NCBI GenBank assembly: GCA_965226245.1
Contig: CBDDCL010000015.1
Coordinates: forward strand, 868,001-932,000
Reading direction: 5' to 3'
Length of the DNA: 64,000 bases
DNA from: CBDCYS01 sp965226245
GTDB taxonomy: Bacteria; Acidobacteriota; Terriglobia; Bryobacterales; UBA6623
Both the position numbers and the translations under genes were made by a program. Shown in pieces: positions 15,800-24,460 of the stretch; the stretch's first letter is position 1, and each line of letters begins with the position of its first letter. The notes under the pieces are model-generated. The model did not search any database and was not told where the DNA came from. It worked only from the letters and a program-made list of their open reading frames with translations.

Positions 15800-18502
15800 A
15801 TGGCTTTGCGCCCGTACCTTCGCCGGAAATCTGCACTTAGCGTTCTTGCGGCCGCCACTTGCCTCTGTTGGTCTTTCTCGCCTGCGTTCGCGGCAGACCG
15901 TTCCGACCCGAAAGCAGCCGGCCCGGCCGGGGAATCCGCGCCCGCTGGCGAAGCGTCCCCGGCGCCCCCAACCTCACCAAGCGCAACCACCGACTCGGCC
16001 GCCGCCCAGCGCGAGGACCTCAACTTGCTGGGAGTAACCGACGTCAACTCCGGCGAGAGCCGCCGCAACGAAAACGTACAATTCAACCCTGTCGACAACA
16101 ACGCCCTCAGAGAACTCAACGCCCGGGTAGGAATTACCGCCACGATCATCGAGCAGTTCAAGGTCGATCGTTCTTACTTCGGAAGCGAGTTCGGCCGCCG
16201 AGGCCAGTCGCCGCGCCACCTCGCCGCGTCCAAGTTTTCCGGTTTCCACGGCACGGTTTACGAAACTCACCTCAACAGCCTCTTCACCGCCCGATCATTT
16301 TTCCAGGTGGGCGACGTCAAGCCGGCCAGAGAGAACGACTACGGTTTCACTGCAGGCACGCCCCTGTGGAGCGGAGGCTATTTCTACGTCGAAGGCAGCC
16401 AGCAAAAGATACGTGGCAGCGTCAATGGCAACGTCCTCGTACCCAAAGCCGGCGAACGCACTCCGCTCACGGCCGACCCCGAGACCCGAGAGGTCGTTGC
16501 GCACCTTCTGGCCGCCTACCCCAATGTGCTGCCCAACCGGACCGACATCGACGAACGCGCCCTCAACACCAACTCGCCGCAGGTCGTCGACACCGACAAC
16601 ATCGCCGCCCGCTTGGACCAGACCCTTGACCGCAACCGCTTCACCCTCCGCTATGCCCTGACCTCGCAGAGTGTCGATGCGTTTCAGCTCATCGCCGGAC
16701 AGAACCCCGACACCAGCACGCAAGCGCACCTGGCCCGCCTCACCTGGAATCGCACCTGGAGCGCGACGACGATCACTGATTTCTCCATGGGCTTCGACCG
16801 CATCGGGTCGGTGCTCGTGCCCGAACCCAACAACGCCGGTCCGAATGTGCAGGTCGCCGGTGTGTTCACGAACCTCGGCCCCGGTTCCACTGTCCCTCTC
16901 GATCGCGCTCGAAACCTGTTTCGCTACGCCGGGCGTCTGCGGCATGTGCGGGGACGCCACGCCTTGACTGCGGGCTTCGAGATGCTGCGGCGGCAGACCA
17001 ACGGCACCGAAACCAGCAGTCACCGCGGATTCATCGACTTCCGAAACGACTTCGGCCGCGACGCCGTGACCAACTTTCTTTATGGAACCCCGGGACGCTT
17101 CTCGGGAGCGGTCGGCAACGCCCATCGCGGGTTCAGAAGCTCCGTCATGCAGTTCTATTTCGGGGACGACTGGCGTGTCAACTCGAACCTGACTCTAAAC
17201 ATCGGATTGCGCTACCAGCCCCTCCCGCGCCCCTCCGAGGTCAACGGCCTCAACACGTTCCCCTACCCTTGCGACTGCAACAACGTCGGCGGCCAGTTCG
17301 GTTTCGCCTATCGCCTTCCAGGGCCGCTCGGCGTGGTCCGCGGAGCCTACGGCCTGCACTACTCGGACATCGTTCCGTCGACCTATCAGCAAGTGCGCTT
17401 CAACCCGCCCGGCACCGTGAAGTTCGCCTCTGACGCTCCGAACCTGGTCGAACTCTTGCGCGGACTCAGTTTCGATGTCGACCCCAACGCACGCAGCACG
17501 ATTTTCGAGTTTCCGCCCAACCTCGTGGCTCCCTATTCGCAGCAGTACAACTTCAGTTGGGAACCGGGCATGAGCGACGCCTGGAAGCTGCAACTCGGCT
17601 ACGTCGGCAGCCGCTCGATCGGCTTGTTCATGCGGGTGTACGGGAACCGCGCCGGCCGCGTGCCGGGGATTGAACGTCTCAGCACGACGGTGAACGCCCG
17701 CCGCCCGAATCAAGACCATTTCGATATCCGCGCGATCAGTAACATTTCGCGGGGCTATTTCGACGCGGCCCGCGCCAGCCTGATCGTCCCGCGCTGGCGC
17801 CGGATTTCGCTGGACGCTTCCTATTGGTTCAGCAAGGCCATTGACCTGGGATCCGACTTCACCGCAACCGCCGCTTCTGGAGGAATCAGCCGCTCCTTGC
17901 GCAACCAGTCCGAATCGGAGATATTCGAGGACCTGAAAGGCCCCAGCGCTTTCGACCAGAGTCACGCGTTTTTGTCGCGAGTCTCCTATGGGACGCCTTC
18001 GCTTTCCAGCCGCGGGCGCTGGTTATCACAGGCGTTCGGACAATGGAATATGTCGGCGGTGGTTCTGCTCAAGACCGGTACGCCGTTTAGCGTGGTTTCG
18101 GGATCGGATTCTCCGGGATTCGGTAACGTGGACGGCAGCCGCGGCGACCGGCCTCACGTCATCGACACTTCGGTGCTAGGGACGACGATTGCTCATCCCG
18201 ACGATGCAGCGAACCTGCCCGTCTCGGCGTTCGCCTTCATCTCCCTCGACGACGACCGCGGCAACCTGGGGCGCAACACCTTCCGCAAAGACGGCATCAG
18301 CAACATCAACGCCGCACTCTCGAGAACCTGGCGCGTGCATTCCGAGAAAACGCTCCTGTTGCGTGCCGAGTCGATCAACCTCTTCAATACCCCCCAATTC
18401 GCCGAACCCACCAACGTGCTGACTTCCCCCAGCTTCGCCCAAATCACCAACACCCTCAACGAGGGCAGGACGTTCCGGTTTCTGCTGCGCTTTAGCTTCT
18501 AG
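15800..18502 (+). CDS. Oar-like TonB-dependent outer-membrane receptor
   Basis: The 900-residue protein has a Sec signal peptide (cleavage near SPAFA) and a long beta-barrel-like sequence. It has the acidobacterial Oar/TonB-receptor look: YFYVEGSQQKIRGS, MQFYFGDDWRVNSNLTLNIG, YSQQYNFSWEP, NLGRNTFRKDGISNINAALS, and a C-terminal aromatic FRFLLRFSF that signals BAM-dependent outer-membrane insertion. It is shorter than many acidobacterial homologues (1000-1200 residues). The usual N-terminal carboxypeptidase-regulatory-like beta-sandwich is replaced by a short alanine/proline-rich spacer, and the plug domain is reduced. The ligand is unknown; homologues often take up polysaccharide or siderophore-like compounds. 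Confidence 0.82.
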   Translation: MALRPYLRRKSALSVLAAATCLCWSFSPAFAADRSDPKAAGPAGESAPAGEASPAPPTSPSATTDSAAAQREDLNLLGVTDVNSGESRRNENVQFNPVDNNALRELNARVGITATIIEQFKVDRSYFGSEFGRRGQSPRHLAASKFSGFHGTVYETHLNSLFTARSFFQVGDVKPARENDYGFTAGTPLWSGGYFYVEGSQQKIRGSVNGNVLVPKAGERTPLTADPETREVVAHLLAAYPNVLPNRTDIDERALNTNSPQVVDTDNIAARLDQTLDRNRFTLRYALTSQSVDAFQLIAGQNPDTSTQAHLARLTWNRTWSATTITDFSMGFDRIGSVLVPEPNNAGPNVQVAGVFTNLGPGSTVPLDRARNLFRYAGRLRHVRGRHALTAGFEMLRRQTNGTETSSHRGFIDFRNDFGRDAVTNFLYGTPGRFSGAVGNAHRGFRSSVMQFYFGDDWRVNSNLTLNIGLRYQPLPRPSEVNGLNTFPYPCDCNNVGGQFGFAYRLPGPLGVVRGAYGLHYSDIVPSTYQQVRFNPPGTVKFASDAPNLVELLRGLSFDVDPNARSTIFEFPPNLVAPYSQQYNFSWEPGMSDAWKLQLGYVGSRSIGLFMRVYGNRAGRVPGIERLSTTVNARRPNQDHFDIRAISNISRGYFDAARASLIVPRWRRISLDASYWFSKAIDLGSDFTATAASGGISRSLRNQSESEIFEDLKGPSAFDQSHAFLSRVSYGTPSLSSRGRWLSQAFGQWNMSAVVLLKTGTPFSVVSGSDSPGFGNVDGSRGDRPHVIDTSVLGTTIAHPDDAANLPVSAFAFISLDDDRGNLGRNTFRKDGISNINAALSRTWRVHSEKTLLLRAESINLFNTPQFAEPTNVLTSPSFAQITNTLNEGRTFRFLLRFSF

Positions 18503-18624
18503 CCTTGTTGAAGAACGCCGGGCGAACCGATTCACGTTCCACCGAAAACAGACTATTCAACAGATCGGACGGCTTCCGAATATGCTTCGAGCCGTAACTT
18601 CTGGCGGCAGAAAGTCGCGAGCGA

Positions 18625-18747
18625 TCAGGCCCTCTGTGAGATCGAGTCCACCTGGCGCCCGGCAGCATCGACTGCCCGGACGTGATACCAAAGTCCGCCC
18701 GAGGCGCCTTTGGGCTCCTCGTCGTCGGTAAAGCGGAACGCAGCCAT
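18625..18747 (-). pseudogene. Gene remnant, exported-protein C-terminus
   Basis: A 40-residue minus-strand reading frame, MAAFRFTDDEEPKGASGGLW then YHVRAVDAAGRQVDSIS, looks like the end of a fibronectin-III-like or surface protein domain (the WYHVRAVD pattern is typical). No upstream continuation is visible, so it is a fragment. The rest of 18503-18894 shows no gene. Confidence 0.3.
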
Positions 18748-18894
18748 GGGCCGATTGAGTGCTCCGATGCTCTTCGGTTATCAGTCCCGGCAGCTCGCCC
18801 GCGCCTTGACAATGCGGGTTAAGCCATCGTTGTGCTCAACGCACTGTCGAGTACGCCTCTTTGATTGAGTGAGCGGCGCCGAGCCGCGCGCGCC

Positions 18895-19332
18895 CTAGAA
18901 TCTTCGACGCTTCTTCATTGACCCGGCCGTGAAGGCGGCCTTATAGAGCTCGATTCTGGGCTCCCCGCCGAGCAGCACACTGACCACGTCGAAACGGACT
19001 CGGCCGAAATCGATGTCCGCTCTTCTCGTGTACTCCTTGGCTGCCCGGATCAGGTGGCGGCGCTTCTCTTGGCCGACAGCGCGCTCGGGCCGTCCGAACT
19101 CCTCGCTAGCGCGGGTCTTGACTTCGATTATGGCCAAGCGCTCAGCGTCCCACGCAACCAAATCGAGCTCTTGTTTGCCATGGCGCGGCCGATAGTTGCG
19201 CGCCACGATCGTATAGCCGAGCCGGCGCAGGTGGTCGTAAGCAAGATCTTCCCCCCTCCGAGCGTCGCGGAGGTGCTTTGGCAGGGAACGCTCAGCGCGC
19301 GCCCGCAGCCATTCCCGTAGAAATTGATACAC
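18895..19332 (-). CDS. YraN family (UPF0102) nuclease-fold protein
   Basis: The 145-residue product has the YraN signature: GEDLAYDHLRRLGYTIVARN, then RHGKQELDLVAWD and LAIIEVKTRASEEFG. This is a restriction-endonuclease-like fold with D-ExK-type acidic residues (Glu, Asp, Glu and Lys in ELDLVAWD...IIEVK). In many bacteria yraN lies beside DNA-repair or ribosome genes; the biological role is not settled. The first 15 residues are an extension relative to short homologues. It is a single gene, with a long non-coding stretch upstream. Confidence 0.88.
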   Translation of the reverse strand: MYQFLREWLRARAERSLPKHLRDARRGEDLAYDHLRRLGYTIVARNYRPRHGKQELDLVAWDAERLAIIEVKTRASEEFGRPERAVGQEKRRHLIRAAKEYTRRADIDFGRVRFDVVSVLLGGEPRIELYKAAFTAGSMKKRRRF

Positions 19333-20234
19333 AGGGAGCGCCTGACGGCGTCATGGAAAAAGCAAGGAGAGACAACCCAGGGCCGGGATTGTTTGGCCAA
19401 GGCGGCGCTGGCTCCAACCGGCTACACGCTGCAATCTAGCACCCTGCCGGAGCGTGAGTCAAGATGAAGAAACCGGGCTTTGGCGCCAGGCAACCGTCAT
19501 CAGAGCGGCTCTCAGGCCGGCTCGTTTAAGTCGCGAAATGCAGTGTAGGGGCGCAGCGTGCTGCGCCCGCTCCAGCAAGGCATTCGCTGTATCCGAAAAC
19601 GACGCTATATTTTGCGAGTATCAATAAGTGGGCACCTAGCCGAGTAGTGTATTCCTTAACCGAGCCGCCCCGGTCATCTGCAGTGAATCGCCACGCCGAC
19701 GTGGCCGCCCGGGAAGTAGGGACCGGCTTCAGCCGGTCCATCGCCGCGAAGCGGCGACGTGGAGCAGTTGAGCCGCGTTCACGCGGTGTGGTGTTCCTAG
19801 GCCAGCCGTTTACGGCTGGTAGACACCGCTCAAGATTTGTCAGCCCGTTTCAACCGGGCTTCCCTCCTCTCAACGCAAGTCTCTATGTTGCGCTATTACC
19901 GGTGCACTACAGGAGGGGTCCTATTCGACATCAAAATCGTCTCACCGCGCGACGTGGCGTACGCCTCTGGCGTGCCGTGTTGGGCCTCCAGGCCCAACAT
20001 CTCCGCCTACCCCAGGTCGGCGGAGCCCACTAACGATTCTGCCGCGAACAACCAAGAAGCCTCAACCCGCTCCGAACCCTCAGCCATGCGCAGCGACAAA
20101 GTCAGTCTGCATGCGCTCCCCCGTTGGAATCGCCCGCCCGCCCTTTAAGGCCAGATCGCTTTCCGAATGTGGCACTGGGAACTTAGGCCGACGCCTTGAC
20201 ATCTCCGTCAGCCAACCGGCGCGGCGGCGATCCC
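19333..20234. other. Long non-coding region with palindrome cluster
   Basis: No supportable gene lies here. The central part (19721-19860) is packed with five perfect or near-perfect hairpins, described as a separate repeat feature. The remainder has no clear structure. Confidence 0.5.
19721..19860 (-). repeat. Palindrome cluster including one copy of the three-hairpin element
   Basis: Hairpins in order: GACCGGCTTCAGCCGGTC (19721), TCGCCGCGAAGCGGCGA (19741), CCGCGTTCACGCGG (19773), CCAGCCGTTTACGGCTGG (19802), AGCCCGTTTCAACCGGGCT (19842). Read on the minus strand, the last three are in the same order and similar spacing as the hairpins at 29.9 and 34.7 kb, so this is one copy of the same composite element in reverse orientation. 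Confidence 0.75.
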
Positions 20235-20789
20235 TCAAGGCTGCTCTGTCACGGCGGGAATCATGATGTGAGCGAAAGGTCTCCCGGGATTCATGAGCCA
20301 AGGCTTGTCCGCAGACTTCGCCTCGGGGAGGCCTAGCGACTCCGGCGTCGTATTCGGCATAACAACAATCCACCTCAAGTTGTAGTCCGCAATCTTACCT
20401 GTGCTCGCCTCAAAACTGGTTCCCTCTAAGATATGAATCGTCCAGGGTGACGTAGGTTTTTTGAGCTTGCCGTTCTCCACCTCTGCCCAGAGAGTTTTTC
20501 CAACAGGCAATCCCTTATTGCGCAAAGGCCACTCGCGGACATGGTAGTACTCCATACGACGAGGTACGCAGGTTGCGTGTATCCCGTCCCGCGTAGGGCT
20601 GTCGCCGAAGCAAACCAGATCGTTGGACGCCTCCCGTAACTTCACTAGTTCGCCGGTTTCGTCGAAACCCCAGACGCCGACACCGGCCTGCCACTCCTTC
20701 GGCGCTGCAAGCACAGCGAGGGCAATCTGCTCGGCTGGGGAGGGGACTTCAGCGGCGAGCAACCCCAACGGCAGCAGCAGCGCGCCCAA
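20235..20789 (-). CDS. Exported hypothetical protein, 5' end cut by IS1380
   Basis: The 184-residue product keeps a hydrophobic signal segment (GALLLPLGLLAAEVPSPAEQ) and a mature part with VWGFDETGELVKLREASNDL followed by VCFGDSPTRDG, a pattern of small acidobacterial exported proteins of unknown role. Only a TTG inside the signal peptide can serve as start; the expected ATG and ribosome site are missing. The inverted repeat of the neighbouring IS1380 begins about 30 nt upstream, so the element seems to have removed the very first codons and the promoter. Expression may now depend on the IS or be absent. Confidence 0.6.
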   Translation of the reverse strand: MGALLLPLGLLAAEVPSPAEQIALAVLAAPKEWQAGVGVWGFDETGELVKLREASNDLVCFGDSPTRDGIHATCVPRRMEYYHVREWPLRNKGLPVGKTLWAEVENGKLKKPTSPWTIHILEGTSFEASTGKIADYNLRWIVVMPNTTPESLGLPEAKSADKPWLMNPGRPFAHIMIPAVTEQP

Positions 20790-20823
20790 CCGAGTGCGGA
20801 CAGTATAACGTCAGTTCAGCCAG

Positions 20824-22475
20824 GATTTCCATTTTGGATTCCTTGACCGTCACAGTATACAACCAGTGAGGCCCAGCAGGTCCGATTCTGGTCTCGGATT
20901 GCACCAGCACCCCTGAGAGCGCGCTCCGTAGGCGCTCTGGGCGGAGCCAAACCAACAATTGCCGTGTTTTCGGGACCTTCCTCACGCACCTCTCCGTCCC
21001 TACCTCCTTTCTTCACCAAATCCTCGGACGTTCGACGCCTCCGCCTACCCCGCTGGCAGGGGCAGCGCCGCAATCCTCCGTACCATCGCCCCGAACAGCC
21101 GTTTCTTCAAATGACTCTCTGCCAACAATAGCCAGTAGTAGCGAGCATGTTTGATCAGACGGCCGCCCGTCTTCACCAGCCGTTGCTGCAAGCTCGTCAG
21201 CGACCACCTCTCAATTCTCCTTGGGAGCACGAGCCGTCGCCACAGGTTTCCCAAGTTGTAGGCGATCAGGCTGAGCCACAACCTCACCTCGTTGGACCGG
21301 AACCGATGACAGCTCAGCCGGGTCATCTTCACTGCCTGCTTGCCTTCCTTGATCCATTGCTCCGCCGTGCCTCGCTTGTTGTAGAAGCGGACCACCGCCC
21401 GGCTGTCCGTCTCCAGGTTGGTCACGATGAATCCCACCCGAGGGAACAACTCCCCGGCATGAAACTCTACCTTCGCCACCACTCGCCGAGCCTTGTTCCA
21501 ACTCTCCGCCTGATAGAGGAAGCTCTTATGCCGCACCAAGGGGCGGTGACTGGGTCTGCCCACCGGGCGGGTCAGTAGCTCCGCAATGTCTCGCTGGAGG
21601 TTGTCATTCGCCGGGATGCGGATGGCGTACTTCACGCCCCGCTCCTCCGACTTTTCGTAAATCTCCGGCTTGGCGAAGGCCGCATCGGCCCGGAACACCA
21701 CCTCTTTGCCCTGCTTCTGCTGCCGCTCGATCTCCGGCAGCAGCAGTTCATCCCAGTCGTCAGCACTATGGACGTTCCCAGGGCGGAGTTTCGCCGCCAG
21801 GCAGTCTCCCTCCCAGTTGAACAACAACAGCGGGTGGTAGCAGGTGGACTCGAAGTGGCCGTTGTAGGCGCTGTGCTCCTGCTGGCCGTACACGGGGATC
21901 TCGGTGCTGTCCATGTCCAGTACCACCCGTTGGGGTGAATCCATCGCCTCGGCTTTACCGATCAGCTCTCGGTTGATTGCCGCCAGTCCCGCAACGTTCT
22001 CCTCATCAGCCAGCAGTTCGGTCTCGAACGATTGCAACCGTGATGTGAGTGCCGCTCCACGCTCCCAAATCTTCTCCGAACCGATCAGCCGGAAGGTCGG
22101 ATCTTGCGAGAGGCGTTCCGCGTCGTTCACGTCCTCGTATCCAGCCAACCGGCTGTAGACCGACTGCCGAAACAAGTCGGCCAACGGAAGCCGGCTGTTC
22201 AGTCCTCGGTGATCCGTCAGGTGCTCCCGGATGAGTTCGCTCAGACCCAGACGTTCGTCCATCTCCCTGACCAGGATCAGACCACTGTCAGAGGTAATCC
22301 TTGATCCCTGAAAGGCGACCTTCAACGAGCTGTTGAAAGAGAGCTGAAACGGCCGGTTTTGTTTTTCACCCATTGGGTGTGGACCTCCACAGTGCCTTCA
22401 TTGCTTCCGAACCCCTATGAATAAAGGCGTCGGAGGTCCTCAGAAGGTTATCAAGTCAGGTCTAAAATGGAAATT
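20824..22475 (-). mobile_element. IS1380-family insertion sequence
   Basis: Imperfect inverted repeats bound the element: ATTTCCATTTTGGA at 20825-20838 and, on the opposite strand, ATTTCCATTTTAGA at 22461-22474. The match weakens outward but may extend about 8 bases. The size (about 1.65 kb) and one transposase gene fit IS1380. I could not identify a target duplication by eye. Confidence 0.65.
21045..22373 (-). CDS. IS1380-family transposase
   Basis: The 442-residue protein matches the IS1380 (DDE_Tnp_1) family. FNSSLKVAFQGSRITSDSGL with ILVREMDERLGL at the N-terminus is typical. Acidic residues lie in VVLDMDSTEIPVYG (first D), VVFRADAAFAKPEIY (second D), and the C-terminal NKRGTAEQWIKEGKQAVKM carries the glutamate. 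The frame is complete and no key motif seems lost, so it could be active. It lies on the minus strand and is transcribed towards the truncated exported gene at 20235-20789. Confidence 0.92.
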   Translation of the reverse strand: MGEKQNRPFQLSFNSSLKVAFQGSRITSDSGLILVREMDERLGLSELIREHLTDHRGLNSRLPLADLFRQSVYSRLAGYEDVNDAERLSQDPTFRLIGSEKIWERGAALTSRLQSFETELLADEENVAGLAAINRELIGKAEAMDSPQRVVLDMDSTEIPVYGQQEHSAYNGHFESTCYHPLLLFNWEGDCLAAKLRPGNVHSADDWDELLLPEIERQQKQGKEVVFRADAAFAKPEIYEKSEERGVKYAIRIPANDNLQRDIAELLTRPVGRPSHRPLVRHKSFLYQAESWNKARRVVAKVEFHAGELFPRVGFIVTNLETDSRAVVRFYNKRGTAEQWIKEGKQAVKMTRLSCHRFRSNEVRLWLSLIAYNLGNLWRRLVLPRRIERWSLTSLQQRLVKTGGRLIKHARYYWLLLAESHLKKRLFGAMVRRIAALPLPAG

Positions 22476-22956
22476 CGGGTTAAGTCGGCATGCTGGAAAA
22501 CACCATGGGGCTTGGCTCGGCAAGGGGCTCGGTAGTGTCCTAAGATTGCGTTGCCGGGCCGCTCTCACGAATGTAGTTCAGCGGGCGATCTATGACACAT
22601 AAAACTGAGCCCTCTCGCCTGCCTCGCCCGTCAGGCACTGAGAAACCCGGGCTGACAAACTCGGTCACGGATTTTTGATAAAATTATTCCCTTTGTTTTC
22701 AACAGTTTTCTCCAGAAAGCGCCAGGCCGCCCGAGACCGGCTTGCTATCCTAAAAAAGGGAAACCCAGCGATGAATCATTTTCCATGTGGAGGTGACCGG
22801 CAGGCGATCCAGGCCCCCCCGCCCGGCAAAAACCCCGAAACCCTCTCATATACTCTCAAATCCTCTCATTGAAAAAATGAACCGCTTATAAATGAACAAC
22901 TTGCGCCCAAATCACTCAAGTCCGTTGAGACTCTTTTGCTAGCGAATACGAGGACG
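22476..22956. other. Intergenic region
   Basis: No gene can be supported between the IS1380 end and the small reading frame at 22957. A run of CTCTCA repeats stands around 22841-22868 (CTCTCATATACTCTCAAATC). Confidence 0.4.
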
Positions 22957-23073
22957 ATGACAGCAAAAAAGACCAAAGGGCGAACATTGAACCCGGCCGA
23001 AGCCGAAAAAAATCCGTTTGATCGCTGGATGAAACAGGATCGCCTCCAGAATGCCCGAAAAGTTGCGCCGTGA
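22957..23073 (+). CDS. Possible small protein, 38 residues
   Basis: ATG 22957 follows GAGGACG and opens a frame of 38 codons, beginning MTAKKTKGRTLNPAEAE and ending WMKQDRLQNARKVAP. It is basic and unlike known small proteins I can name. The second half falls inside the 130-bp tandem duplication that follows; the duplicate copy of this half has no start of its own. Could be a real small protein or chance. Confidence 0.35.
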   Translation: MTAKKTKGRTLNPAEAEKNPFDRWMKQDRLQNARKVAP

Positions 23074-23264
23074 GAAATGCAGCCTAGCTCAGCAGCAACA
23101 CAGTCTTAAGAACATTACCGGGGCTCATCGCCGAGAAAAAAATCCGTTTGATCGCTGGATGAAACAGGATCGCCTCCAGAATGCCCGAAAAGTTGCGCCG
23201 TGAGAAATGCAGCCTAGCTCAGCAGCAACACAGTCTTAAGAACATTACCGGGGCTCATCGCCGA
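23005..23264 (+). repeat. Perfect 130-bp tandem duplication upstream of lpxB
   Basis: The stretch 23005-23134 is repeated base for base at 23135-23264; each copy starts GAAAAAAATCCGTTTGATCG and ends GGGGCTCATCGCCGA. The second copy ends 25 nt before the lpxB start codon. The identity of the copies implies a recent event or active maintenance. Confidence 0.9.
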
Positions 23265-23289
23265 GGTTCGATACACTGGGTTCGCGGTA

Positions 23290-24456
23290 ATGAAGATTCT
23301 GGTTTCGGCCGGTGAGGCGTCGGGGGATCGCTACAGTGCTCAGCTTGTTGAGGCTCTGAGAAAGCAGCTCCCCGAGGCTGAATTCTTCGGGTGCGCGGGC
23401 CCTCATCTTCGGGAGGCCGGGGTGCGGCCCCTCGTGCGGGCCGAGCAACTGGCGGTCGTGGGGATCTTCGAGGTCGTCGCCCACATCCCGCGCATCTGGC
23501 GCGAATTCCGGCGCTTGGCCGCCGCGGCACGGCGAGAACGGCCGCGGCTGGCCATCCTCACGGATTCTCCCGATTTTCACCTGCGGCTAGCGCGCAAGCT
23601 GCACCGCGAGGGTATTCCCGTCTTCTACTACGTTGCTCCGCAGGCGTGGGCCTGGCGCAAGCGGCGCCTGCGGCTGCTCAAAAGATTCGTCGATCAACTG
23701 CTCTGCATCTTCCCGTTCGAGGAGAGTTTCTTCCGCGAACATGACATACAGGCGACATTTGTCGGGCATCCTCTCCACGGAGCGGTGGCTACCCGTATTC
23801 CTCGTGAAGAGTTCTTCCGCAAATATGCCCTCACTGCAGGGCGTCCGCTGGTGGCGTTGCTGCCTGGCAGCCGCCGCGGCGAAGCGTCCCGTCATCTCGC
23901 GGAGTTAATGAGTGCGGTCGAACTTCTTCAACAATGGCGGCCGCTGAACTTCGTACTGCCCGCTTCCACAACGACGGGAAAGCAGTTTTTTGAGGAACGC
24001 ATTTCGAATTCCTCCGTCCATATAATTGAAGGTGAGACGGAAAACGCGGTTGGACATGCGGATTTGGCTCTTGTGGCAAGCGGCACGGCCACGGTGGAAG
24101 CGGCCCTGCTGGGGACTCCGATGGTTGTTTTTTATCGCGTCAGCGCGGCGACTTGGATCGTCGGCAAACCGCTCGTGGATGTTGCTCACTACAGCATGGT
24201 GAACCTGCTGGCGGGGCGCGCCATCGTTCCGGAGCTGATCCAGGGAGACTTTACCGGAGAGCGGCTGGCCGCCGAGGCAAAGCGGCTTCTGGAGAACGAG
24301 GCTGACCGAACGAGGATGCGGGAGGAGTTGAAGGTGGTCGAGCGGAGTCTTCGAGCGAACCGGCCGGCCGCCGAGCGGGCCGCCGAGGTGATCCTCGATG
24401 AATTGTGGTTGCGGGGAGTGTTGCCGTCTGAATCGTCGAGATCGCTGGAAGGATAG
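23290..24456 (+). CDS. lpxB: Lipid-A-disaccharide synthase
   Basis: LpxB condenses UDP-diacyl-glucosamine with lipid X to form the disaccharide of lipid A, a peripheral reaction at the cytoplasmic face of the inner membrane. The 388-residue product shows the family's MKILVSAGEASGDRYSAQLV N-terminus, GCAGPHLREAGV, VFYYVAPQAWAWRKRR, FVGHPL, and the GT-B C-terminal LPGSRRGEASRHLAEL and SGTATVEAALLGTPMVVFYR. Length is normal. The stop lies 4 nt before the next gene's ATG, so the two are co-transcribed. Its presence shows a lipid-A-containing outer membrane. Confidence 0.95.
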   Translation: MKILVSAGEASGDRYSAQLVEALRKQLPEAEFFGCAGPHLREAGVRPLVRAEQLAVVGIFEVVAHIPRIWREFRRLAAAARRERPRLAILTDSPDFHLRLARKLHREGIPVFYYVAPQAWAWRKRRLRLLKRFVDQLLCIFPFEESFFREHDIQATFVGHPLHGAVATRIPREEFFRKYALTAGRPLVALLPGSRRGEASRHLAELMSAVELLQQWRPLNFVLPASTTTGKQFFEERISNSSVHIIEGETENAVGHADLALVASGTATVEAALLGTPMVVFYRVSAATWIVGKPLVDVAHYSMVNLLAGRAIVPELIQGDFTGERLAAEAKRLLENEADRTRMREELKVVERSLRANRPAAERAAEVILDELWLRGVLPSESSRSLEG

Positions 24457-24460
24457 GAGA

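Noticed and set aside
18492..18812. A 106-codon minus-strand frame
   Set aside because: A different frame in the same place has the more protein-like fragment (WYHVRAVDAAG); the longer frame is a shadow.
19647..20148. Plus-strand frames in the palindrome region
   Set aside because: They translate the hairpin repeats and have no protein-like pattern.
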